Assembly: GCA_902479135.1 (NCBI GenBank) | Contig: CABSNU010000032.1 | Coordinates: 1-10,726, forward strand | Length of the DNA stretch: 10,726 nucleotides | Direction of reading: 5' to 3' | Origin: an uncultured Collinsella sp. | GTDB taxonomy: Bacteria > Actinomycetota > Coriobacteriia > Coriobacteriales > Coriobacteriaceae | The notes under the pieces: model-generated | Databases searched by the model: none | Told to the model about the DNA's origin: nothing | The model's input: the letters and a program-made list of their open reading frames with translations, nothing else | Shown here: positions 1-6,202 of the stretch, in pieces | Position numbering within the stretch: position 1 is the first letter of the stretch | Layout of the letters: each line of letters begins with the position of its first letter | Translations under genes and position numbers: made by a program

Positions 1-64
1 CGGGACTCGAACCCGCGACCCCAACCTTGGCAAGGTTGTGCTCTACCAACTGAGCCATGTCCGC
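1..64 (-). tRNA. tRNA-Gly(GCC), 3' end cut off by the window edge
   Basis: Read on the minus strand from position 64, the sequence folds as a tRNA. It has acceptor 5' strand GCGGACA, D arm GCTC/GAGC, anticodon stem CAACC/GGTTG around the loop TTGCCAA (anticodon GCC, glycine), and a T arm with GCGGG and the TTCGAGT loop. The window starts inside the T stem, so the 3' acceptor strand, discriminator base and CCA region lie outside. The call rests on the visible cloverleaf and anticodon. It is transcribed from its own promoter at 77-105, downstream of the STAS/kinase gene. Confidence 0.95.
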
Positions 65-76
65 TTGCGGGTTATT

Positions 77-124
77 AATTTACGCGAGTTGTCCAAAAGA
101 CGCAAGTACTTTTTTCAAAAAACT
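77..124 (-). promoter_or_regulatory. Promoter and upstream element of tRNA-Gly
   Basis: On the minus strand there is a -35 box TTGCGT (100-105), a 17-bp spacer and a -10 box TAAATT (77-82). This puts the start of transcription a few bases before the tRNA 5' end at 64. Two bases upstream of the -35 box is an A/T-tract near-palindrome (108-124), which is almost the same as one upstream of the tRNA-Leu promoter. Its position and composition resemble an UP element bound by the RNA polymerase alpha subunit; that role is inferred. Confidence 0.7.
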
Positions 125-169
125 TGTCTGCCGCATGTTCTTAGCAGCTAAACGCGCTAAAGCGATTGG

Positions 170-991
170 CTAGGCACACGATTCCAGCGCTCCGCTAAAC
201 AGCTTCACCATCTGCACGCGCGTGCCGGCGCCGTCCGTACGACGAGCAACCTCCACGTTATCGACGAGCATACGCATAAGCTTGATACCACGGCCGCGCT
301 CCTCTGATGCGACCGGTTCGCTCGTTTCATCGATAGAATAGCCGGCACCTCGATCAAGCACCTCAACCACAACGCGATCGCCATAGGCCTGAACCGTCAG
401 GACGCACCCGATACCGCCCGCATGGTCATAGGCATTACCCAGCGCCTCCCCCGACGCCAATGCGACATCGTAGCGCTCGTCACGGCGCAACGGAAGCGAT
501 TCAAGGAGTTCGGCGATGCGATGTCGGTAGTATGGAAGATTCTCGATACCCTGACGGACCTCGACGCTCTTACTCCAGCGAGGCAGCTCCCCCACCGGAA
601 TGGCGGGAATAGACTCCCGTGCCGGCCCCGCGACATGAAGGATATCGACAAGACGAGCAATCTCCAAAAAGCGAACAACTTCACCTGATGCATTGACGAG
701 CGAAAGCAGGCCTTCTCGCCTCATGAGCTCACGAGCGCGCGTAAGCAGGAATGCCAAGCCCGTCGAATCGATAAAGCTAACAGCCTGACAGTTGATGACG
801 ACACGACGCACGCCGCGGCCAATCAAAGCATCCAACCGCCGACGCAGCGCAGGCACCGTGGCGATGTCGATATCGCCTGGTGGCGTCAAAACCGCTATGT
901 CATTCCACTCATTCATACGACCATGGTTCCCCAAAAAAGCCCACTCGATGCATTCGTTTCCCCAACCGTACGGATTCAGCCCGCCCAGCAT
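170..991 (-). CDS. STAS-GHKL ATPase fusion: anti-sigma antagonist joined to anti-sigma kinase
   Basis: This cytosolic regulator contains both halves of a partner switch. Residues about 29-122 form a STAS domain (SpoIIAA/RsbV type) with the motif FIDSTGLAFL; Ser76, or its neighbour Thr77, is the expected phosphorylation site. Residues about 145-265 form a SpoIIAB/RsbW-type kinase fold, with an N box carrying Glu182 and Asn186 (GEALGNAYDHA), a G1 box around Asp213 (VLDRGAGY) and a G2 box (RGRGIKLMRML). In the standard scheme the kinase phosphorylates the STAS serine and captures a sigma factor, and a PP2C phosphatase reverses this. The start used here is three bases after the upstream stop codon, which suggests coupled translation. 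An ATG at 914-916 (residue 26) sits closer to the STAS domain and is about equally likely. No sigma factor lies nearby, so the output is unknown. It could instead be an ATP-binding regulator unrelated to sigma. Confidence 0.9.
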   Translation of the reverse strand: MLGGLNPYGWGNECIEWAFLGNHGRMNEWNDIAVLTPPGDIDIATVPALRRRLDALIGRGVRRVVINCQAVSFIDSTGLAFLLTRARELMRREGLLSLVNASGEVVRFLEIARLVDILHVAGPARESIPAIPVGELPRWSKSVEVRQGIENLPYYRHRIAELLESLPLRRDERYDVALASGEALGNAYDHAGGIGCVLTVQAYGDRVVVEVLDRGAGYSIDETSEPVASEERGRGIKLMRMLVDNVEVARRTDGAGTRVQMVKLFSGALESCA

Positions 992-994
992 CGT

Positions 995-3340
995 CTATGA
1001 ACGACCCCGTAAAAACTCAAGGGACACCAATGCAATGTCATCGTCCAGCGCCGATTCGGTAAATCGGTCAAGCTCGCCCAAGACCTTGCCGCAAATGCCC
1101 GACACGCCCTCACCCGAGACAGAGAGCAGAAGGTCGCGAAGGCGCTGCTCGCCAAAGAAAGCACCCAAGCGGTCACGCGCTTCGATTGTTCCGTCGGTGT
1201 ACATAAATAGCATGTCACCAGGAGCGAACGTAAACACGCCTGTCTCGTACACCATGCTCTCAAAGGCACCGATTACCCCCGATTGGCATCCAAGCAGCTC
1301 GACCTCTCCCCCACGAGCCTCGCCGCCACCCAGCGGCATCGACTCTGGCCTGATGACCATGGTCGGAGGATGGCCCGCCGAACAATACGTTGCGCGTCCG
1401 GCTTTAAGGTCAATCTTGGCGATAAAGGCCGTCACGAACGTCTCGACCCTCGAAAAGCCCATGAGCATGCTGTTAAGGGAGCGTGCCATGCGGGCCGGTC
1501 CAGCGCCCTCCCAGGCATATGCCGTCAGGGCCGTCTTGACGAGTGCGGACATCGATGCAGCCTCAATGCCTTTGCCAGACACATCGCCCAGAATCATGAC
1601 GGCGCAATCGTCGGGAAGACGGATGAGCGTATAGAAATCGCCGCCGACCAACGCCGAGTTCGTGGCCGACAGGTACACCGAATCGGCGGCGATTCCCGGA
1701 ACATCCCCCAGTGAATTTCTCATGCCAATCTGGAGGGTCTGAGCGATATGGCGCTCCTCACGCTTTTGAGATTCGCCTTCATAGATCAGTTCAAAGTCAT
1801 GAGCCAAGTGCACCAAGTAGTCATATTCAAGGTCATCAATCGGCTCTTGGCTACCATCACGAAGCAGCAGCGCACGCGTCGTCGGCCCCTTCGCAACAGA
1901 AGCAGGAACGATTGCGTCGTTACTGTGCTTGCCATCGCCCTCAGGGCGTGGGCGCCCCGCCTCGATGCCAGCGTCGACGTAGAGACCCTGGCAAGGCAGG
2001 CCATGCGCTCTAAGCCAGCCTCCCATAGGCATCGATTCGTCAACGCGAGTTATACGGACGTGTTTAAGGTCCTCGGCACTCGTGCCGCCCAAAACAGATG
2101 CCTCAAAGCCATCAGGGGCAGCCCCCAGACGTGCCGCTGGCGCCGTCGTGGAAAAGAAAAGCTTCTCGGGATCGTCCGGCAAAGCAACGCGACTGCCGCC
2201 TTCAAAATCTATGACGTAGGAATCCAGACTGGCGTCATACTCAACAGGGCAAAAATGGCAGTTGAGCATATTGCAGATCTCGGACGACACCGCCTGGGTA
2301 GCCGCGGCGGAATCGTCTAGAAAGGTAAACAACTCATCACGCAGCACATTGAGGGAACGACCAAGCTCGGCCGTGCGACGGGAGCGAAGGCTCGATGCCA
2401 TGCCGACCAGCTGGATAGACAGGTAATCGCAAATGACCTCGAGCACATTAACGTCATAGGCGAGCGGTGCCTGGGGGCGTTTCCAACCAACTTCCAGCAC
2501 GCCGAGGATCTGCGTACCGTAAAAAACGGGAAGACAGATTTCACTGCGGTACGGAGGCATATCCTGCATGCGCAACAGGTGCTTTGAACGATTATCCAGG
2601 TCCATGAACATACCGGAGGCGGCCCTATCGCCCTCAAGGTCCTGTTGAATCGACAAGCGACAGGCACGCGACTCACGAAGAACATACGTCGGAATGCCAG
2701 CACCATACGGCAAAAACTCAGGCAGGTAGCTGTCGTACAGCTCCTTGGAAACACCGCGAAGCTTAAAACCGCCGCTCTCAGAAAAATAGATAGCGGCGCC
2801 CGAAGCATCGAGCGTTCCTACAAGCTGGTTCAAAACGGTATCAAGCAGGCTGGGTAACTCATCGGAGCCCACGGTACTCATAATGACCGAGAGCGTGCCA
2901 GAGAGACGCTTGTTCGCCACTCTAAGCTCCGATAACGCACGCTTGAGTTGCCGGTCGTGAGAATACTGTTCCTCGATACTGTGAAGCGCCACCAGGACAC
3001 GTGGTGCGCGGCGCCCAAAGATGCGTGGAGGCGTTACGGAGCCCGCACGAACCAAGACGGGAATAAAAGAGCCGTCACTCAGTTTGAGCATCAGTTCGTT
3101 CTCGGAGCCATCAGTTTCAAATGGCAGACGATGTTCCGTCGCACGTTCAAAAGCGGACGAGTACAGGACGTCTTTAACATCTCCACCGATGACGTCGGCG
3201 CGTTCCTCGCACATCAAACCAAGTAAGCGGTTATTCACATGCAGAATGGTTCCGTCGAGCTCGCAGATGATGACAGCATCGCTCGTGATCTCGACTAGTT
3301 GGGCAACGTCTGCCCACTCGTTGCGTTCAAGCGTTTCCAT
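995..3340 (-). CDS. PAS-GAF-PP2C (SpoIIE/RsbU-type) serine phosphatase
   Basis: This is a soluble sensor phosphatase expected to remove phosphate from a STAS-domain serine, most simply in the product of the next gene downstream. Numbered from a GTG at 3352, residues about 13-125 are PAS-like (ITSDAVIICELDGTILHVNN), 126-153 form a charged helical linker, and about 155-320 are GAF-like. Residues 330-530 are poorly recognisable and contain C360, C365 and C368. The PP2C domain spans about 535-782, with GGDF (570-573), GDVSGKG (589-595), SAGHPP, YTDGTIEARD and DDDIALV; its metal-binding aspartates are intact. I chose the ATG at 3338-3340 (781 residues) because GGTGGGG lies six bases before it, whereas the GTG four codons upstream has no ribosome site. 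No transmembrane segment is visible, so the signal is probably cytosolic. The STAS/kinase gene follows after three bases, so the two form an operon. The upstream gap to tRNA-Leu shows no clear promoter. Confidence 0.92.
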   Translation of the reverse strand: METLERNEWADVAQLVEITSDAVIICELDGTILHVNNRLLGLMCEERADVIGGDVKDVLYSSAFERATEHRLPFETDGSENELMLKLSDGSFIPVLVRAGSVTPPRIFGRRAPRVLVALHSIEEQYSHDRQLKRALSELRVANKRLSGTLSVIMSTVGSDELPSLLDTVLNQLVGTLDASGAAIYFSESGGFKLRGVSKELYDSYLPEFLPYGAGIPTYVLRESRACRLSIQQDLEGDRAASGMFMDLDNRSKHLLRMQDMPPYRSEICLPVFYGTQILGVLEVGWKRPQAPLAYDVNVLEVICDYLSIQLVGMASSLRSRRTAELGRSLNVLRDELFTFLDDSAAATQAVSSEICNMLNCHFCPVEYDASLDSYVIDFEGGSRVALPDDPEKLFFSTTAPAARLGAAPDGFEASVLGGTSAEDLKHVRITRVDESMPMGGWLRAHGLPCQGLYVDAGIEAGRPRPEGDGKHSNDAIVPASVAKGPTTRALLLRDGSQEPIDDLEYDYLVHLAHDFELIYEGESQKREERHIAQTLQIGMRNSLGDVPGIAADSVYLSATNSALVGGDFYTLIRLPDDCAVMILGDVSGKGIEAASMSALVKTALTAYAWEGAGPARMARSLNSMLMGFSRVETFVTAFIAKIDLKAGRATYCSAGHPPTMVIRPESMPLGGGEARGGEVELLGCQSGVIGAFESMVYETGVFTFAPGDMLFMYTDGTIEARDRLGAFFGEQRLRDLLLSVSGEGVSGICGKVLGELDRFTESALDDDIALVSLEFLRGRS

Positions 3341-3365
3341 CGTGGACCCCACCGTCTATCGGTAA

Positions 3366-3388
3366 CAAAAAAGCCTCCGAAGAGGCTT
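3366..3388 (-). terminator. Intrinsic terminator after tRNA-Leu
   Basis: On the minus strand the 7-bp stem AAGCCTC/GAGGCTT closes the tetraloop TTCG and runs straight into a T tract (3366-3372), the standard form of a Rho-independent terminator. It lies 12 bases after the tRNA-Leu CCA end and before the phosphatase gene. Any transcription of the phosphatase from the tRNA promoter must read through it. Confidence 0.85.
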
Positions 3389-3399
3389 CTCAAATGCGA

Positions 3400-3489
3400 T
3401 GGTGTCGGAGGCGGGACTTGAACCCGCATGACCAAAAAGCGGTCACTAGCACCTCAAGCTAGCGCGTCTGCCAATTCCGCCACTCCGAC
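3400..3489 (-). tRNA. tRNA-Leu(GAG)
   Basis: This is a complete class II tRNA on the minus strand. It has acceptor stem GTCGGAG/CTCCGAC, discriminator A and an encoded CCA (3400-3402). The anticodon stem CTAGC/GCTAG holds the loop TTGAGGT, giving anticodon GAG, which reads CUC and CUU leucine codons. A long variable arm TGACC/GGTCA and a T arm GCGGG/CCCGC with TTCAAGT complete the fold. The long variable arm fits leucine identity. A terminator follows immediately at 3366-3388. Confidence 0.97.
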
Positions 3490-3546
3490 ATGCTATGTTG
3501 TTGATTCGCGGTTCGTTTTGTTCGACCCGCGCGTTCAACGAGGAAG

Positions 3547-3595
3547 ATAATAACCTATGATTCGAGAACTGTGCAAGCACTTTTTTGAAAAAAGT
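3547..3595 (-). promoter_or_regulatory. Promoter and upstream palindrome of tRNA-Leu
   Basis: The minus strand shows a -35 box TTGCAC (3571-3576) and a -10 box TATTAT (3547-3552) with 18-bp spacing; reading the -10 as TTATTA gives 17. Two bases upstream of the -35 box is the 17-nt palindrome ACTTTTTTGAAAAAAGT (3579-3595), shared almost exactly with the tRNA-Gly promoter. Transcription would start near 3540, leaving a 5' leader of about 50 nt to be trimmed before the tRNA. Confidence 0.7.
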
Positions 3596-3633
3596 TTACG
3601 AATTTGTAAATGCGCAGGTAGACCGACCTGTTC

Positions 3634-3758
3634 GGGCAGGAATGAGGTTGCTTTCCAACGCGTCCTCGGGCATGCGGCATTATTTTGATTCGCGCTTCGC
3701 GCTACAAAACAATGCCGCCCCCTGCGGAATGCGTTGGAAAGCAACCTCATTCCGGCCC
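3634..3758 (+). repeat. 125-bp nested inverted-repeat element, copy 1
   Basis: The outer arms 3634-3661 and 3731-3758 are complementary at 27 of 28 positions, including a perfect 23-bp core. Just inside the left arm is GTCCTCGGGCATG (3662-3674), and just inside the right arm is CCTGCGGAAT (3721-3730). An inner stem (GCGGCATTATTTTG against CAAAACAATGCCGC, one mismatch that would be a G-U pair in minus-strand RNA) leads to the apical sequence GCGCTTCGCGCT (3692-3703). The strips, apical loop and overall length match the element at 3940-4064 in reverse orientation, while the arm sequences do not. It holds no credible gene. It may be a structured RNA, a small palindromic mobile element or a DNA-protein site; its function is unknown. 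Confidence 0.85.
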
Positions 3759-3778
3759 TAGGAGTATGTACTCCGGGC
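3755..3778. repeat. Small hairpin abutting the right end of copy 1
   Basis: The stem GGAGTA/TACTCC around TG is extended by GCCC/GGGC with a two-base bulge. It reuses the last four bases of the right arm of the 125-bp element, so the two folds compete. No T tract marks it as a terminator on either strand. Confidence 0.5.
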
Positions 3779-3814
3779 ACAGTTCTCAAATATGTTCTGG
3801 GGCTGATACAAAAT

Positions 3815-3878
3815 TTAGTGGCTCGGCTTTGCCGAGCCCTTATATAAGGAGGCCGGAGCTAAAGCTCCGGCCTCACTA
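3815..3878. terminator. Mirror pair of hairpins around a 12-bp palindrome, probable bidirectional terminator
   Basis: Three palindromes lie end to end: GGCTCGGC-TTT-GCCGAGCC (3820-3838), CCTTATATAAGG (3838-3849), and an 11-bp stem GAGGCCGGAGC/GCTCCGGCCTC with loop TAAA (3849-3874). The set is bounded by TTAGTG (3815-3820) and CACTAA (3873-3878). Whichever strand is read, the last hairpin is followed by CACTAA and a T-rich stretch (minus CACTAAATTTTG, plus CACTAACTTTCC). The T tracts are weak and offset, so termination is plausible but not certain. It would end transcripts coming from opp before the tRNA-Leu promoter. Confidence 0.55.
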
Positions 3879-3939
3879 ACTTTCCTATTAGATTAAGTGA
3901 GCGATCAGGGAATCGCACTCCCCCTGCCGGGTTACCGCA

Positions 3940-4064
3940 GGGCCCGCCCTGGTGTTACTTTTCAGAACACTCCGCAGGACGGAGGAAGCCCCGCAGCGCG
4001 TAGCGCGCAGCGGGGCTTCCGACATGTCCGAGGACGTTCTGAAAAGTAACACCAGGGCGGGCCC
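3940..4064 (-). repeat. 125-bp nested inverted-repeat element, copy 2, 16 bases after oppF
   Basis: The outer arms 3940-3968 and 4036-4064 are perfectly complementary over 29 bp. On the minus strand the left arm is followed by GTCCTCGGACATG (4035-4023) and the right arm is preceded by CCTGCGGAGT (3978-3969). An inner 11-bp stem GGAAGCCCCGC/GCGGGGCTTCC (3984-3994 with 4010-4020) carries the apical GCGCTACGCGCT. These match copy 1 in 12 of 13, 9 of 10 and 11 of 12 positions. In this orientation it would be transcribed as the 3' untranslated end of opp mRNA, forming a very stable hairpin. No T tract follows, so it is not a standard terminator; protection of the 3' end is one possible role. Confidence 0.87.
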
Positions 4065-4080
4065 GGACGAGAACAACCGA

Positions 4081-5109
4081 CTACAGGTCGATGTGCGATT
4101 CCTTGATCGGGAACGGCTCCGCGAAGTGGCAGGCGCAGCAGTGGCCCGGTGCGACTTCCTTAAACTCGGGAAGCTTCTCAGAGCAGATGCCCTGCGCGAT
4201 CGGGCAGCGCGTGTGGAAACGGCAGCCGGTCGGCGGATCCAGCGGCGACGGCGGGTCGCCAGCGAGGATGATGCGCTTGCGGGTCTTCTGGATATCAGGA
4301 TCGGGAACCGGCACGGCAGACAGCAGCGACTGCGTGTACGGATGGTGAGGCTCGCTGTAGAGCGTCTTCCAGTCCGAAACCTCGACCATCTTACCCAGAT
4401 ACATAACGGCAACGCGATCGGAGATGTGCTGCACGACGGACAAGTCGTGGGCGATAAACAGATATGCGGTACCGAACTTGTCCTGGAGCTCCTTCAGTAG
4501 GTTCAGAACCTGGGCCTGAATGGACACATCCAGAGCGGAAACCGGCTCGTCGCAGATAATCAGCTTGGGCTTCAGCGCAAAAGCGCGGGCAATGCCGACA
4601 CGCTGACGCTGACCGCCGGAGAACTCATGCGGATAGCGGTTGATGTGCTCGGGGTTCAGTCCAACGACGTCGAGAAGCTCGCGGACGCGCTCAATGCGCT
4701 CCTCCTTGGTACCCACGCCATGAATGGTCATGGGCTCGGAGACGATCTCGCCGATGGTCATGCGGGGATTCAGCGAAGCATAGGGATCCTGGAAGATAAA
4801 CTGCATCTCGCGACGCATGTCCTTGATCTCATGCTTGCTCATCTCGGCAACATCTTTACCCTGGAAGAACACCTTACCGGCGGTCGGCTTGGTCAGGCGC
4901 ATGATGGTACGGCCCGTGGTGGACTTACCGCAACCAGACTCGCCGACTAGGCCAAAGGTCTCGCCAGGATAAATCTCAAAAGAGATGTCGTTTACAGCAG
5001 AGACGACGCGCTTGGAAAAACGCTTGGCGAACATGCCGGACTCAGCGGGGAACTCCTTAGAGAGGTGCTCGACCTTCAGCAGCGGAGTACGCTCGTTGGT
5101 ATCTGCCAT
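4081..5109 (-). CDS. oppF: Oligopeptide ABC transporter ATP-binding protein OppF
   Basis: One of the two cytoplasmic ATPases that drive peptide import through OppB/OppC. At 342 residues it has the usual family length. Visible motifs are Walker A GESGCGKST (56-64), Q-loop Gln107 in FIFQDP, signature FSGGQRQ (163-169), Walker B LIICDEP (183-189) and the switch His221. The C-terminal oligopeptide/dipeptide extension carries Cys296, Cys302, Cys309, Cys324, Cys325 and Cys327; in related proteins such a cluster is reported to bind an iron-sulfur centre, which is inferred here. The ATG overlaps the oppD stop by one base (TAATG), which indicates translational coupling. As the last gene of oppABCDF it is called OppF rather than DppF by order and similarity; the substrate could also be dipeptides. 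Confidence 0.95.
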   Translation of the reverse strand: MADTNERTPLLKVEHLSKEFPAESGMFAKRFSKRVVSAVNDISFEIYPGETFGLVGESGCGKSTTGRTIMRLTKPTAGKVFFQGKDVAEMSKHEIKDMRREMQFIFQDPYASLNPRMTIGEIVSEPMTIHGVGTKEERIERVRELLDVVGLNPEHINRYPHEFSGGQRQRVGIARAFALKPKLIICDEPVSALDVSIQAQVLNLLKELQDKFGTAYLFIAHDLSVVQHISDRVAVMYLGKMVEVSDWKTLYSEPHHPYTQSLLSAVPVPDPDIQKTRKRIILAGDPPSPLDPPTGCRFHTRCPIAQGICSEKLPEFKEVAPGHCCACHFAEPFPIKESHIDL

Positions 5110-6200
5110 TACGCCTCGCCTCCCTTCTTGGAATCCATGCGCGTACGGGACGTCTCAGGAGCGTTCTTGAGGAACTCGGGGTCACCGGAATAGTGGCACG
5201 CAGAATAGTGACCGGACTCGGTGACAACACGCTCGGGGCGCTGCTTGCGGCACTTATCGGTTGCATAAGGGCAACGAGGCGAGAACACGCAGCCCTCGGG
5301 CAGGTTCATTAGCGAAGGCGGATTGCCGTGAATCGGCGTAAGCGGCTTCTTCTCATCGATGGCCTGCTCCGGGATGGAGCGGATAAGGCCCCAGGTGTAG
5401 GGGTGGCGGCTCTCGTAGAAGATTTCCTCGGCAGTACCGAACTCGACGGGACGGCCGGCGTACATAACCATGATCTTGTCGGCCATATCAGCGACAACAC
5501 CCAGGTCATGGGTAATCATGATGATGGCGTTGCCGTTCTTCTCCTGCATTTCCTGCATAAGCTCAATAATCTGAGCCTGGATGGTAACGTCCAGGGCAGT
5601 CGTGGGCTCATCGGCAATCAGAATATCGGGATCGCAGGCAAGAGCCATGGCAATCATGACGCGCTGACGCATACCGCCAGAGAACTGGTGCGGATACTCA
5701 TTGACGCGCTTCTCGGGTTCAGGAATGCCAACGAGGTCCAAAAGCTCGGTGGCGCGCTTGAGCGCCTCCTGCTTGGAGTAACCGCGATGCAGACGAAGGC
5801 CCTCGCCCACCTGCTTGCCGATCTTATAGACCGGGTTCAAGGAGGTCATAGGATCCTGGAAGATCATCGCGATATCGTTACCGCGAATGTGCTGCATCTC
5901 TTCCTCGGTCATCTCAAGGATAGAACGACCGCGATAGCGAACGTCGCCGCCCTCAATCTTTCCCGGAGGCATCGAGATAAGACCCATGATGGTCATGGCG
6001 GTCACGGACTTGCCAGAGCCGGACTCGCCGACGACGCCCAGGGTCTCGCCGCGATCGAGCGTGTAGGAGACACCGTCGACAGCGCGAACAATGCCATCCT
6101 CGGTGTGGAAATACATCTTAAGGTCATCGACCTCGAGCAGATGCTGGCCCTCGGGAACCGGCTGGTCCTTCAGGTCCACATAGTTCTTGTTCTTCTTCAT
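5109..6200 (-). CDS. oppD: Oligopeptide ABC transporter ATP-binding protein OppD
   Basis: The second ATPase of the importer, expected to pair with OppF on the cytoplasmic face. It has 363 residues. Motifs are Walker A GESGSGKS (58-65), Q-loop Gln115, signature FSGGMRQ (173-179), Walker B ILIADEP (193-199) and His231. The C-terminal peptide-transporter extension has Cys304, Cys310, Cys317 and Cys335, the four-cysteine pattern typical of this ATPase family. The ATG at 6198-6200 is preceded by GAAGGA at a spacing of nine bases and lies two bases after the oppC stop. The family splits into OppD and DppD by substrate; the operon order favours OppD. Confidence 0.95.
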   Translation of the reverse strand: MKKNKNYVDLKDQPVPEGQHLLEVDDLKMYFHTEDGIVRAVDGVSYTLDRGETLGVVGESGSGKSVTAMTIMGLISMPPGKIEGGDVRYRGRSILEMTEEEMQHIRGNDIAMIFQDPMTSLNPVYKIGKQVGEGLRLHRGYSKQEALKRATELLDLVGIPEPEKRVNEYPHQFSGGMRQRVMIAMALACDPDILIADEPTTALDVTIQAQIIELMQEMQEKNGNAIIMITHDLGVVADMADKIMVMYAGRPVEFGTAEEIFYESRHPYTWGLIRSIPEQAIDEKKPLTPIHGNPPSLMNLPEGCVFSPRCPYATDKCRKQRPERVVTESGHYSACHYSGDPEFLKNAPETSRTRMDSKKGGEA

Positions 6201-6202
6201 CC

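Noticed and set aside
2068..2090. A third GTCCTCGG match inside the phosphatase gene
   Set aside because: It lies in coding sequence with no matching second strip, inner stem or outer arms; it is a chance octamer.
3634..4064. Integron attC sites, a CRISPR repeat pair or insertion-sequence ends
   Set aside because: The arms lack the RYYYAAC/GTTRRRY boxes of attC. There are only two copies, inverted, with no spacer array. No transposase, target-site duplication or integrase is visible in the window.
3888..4412. A 174-codon minus-strand frame through copy 2 and the end of oppF
   Set aside because: It is Arg/Ser-rich, overlaps oppF in another frame and runs through a perfect palindrome; nothing supports translation.
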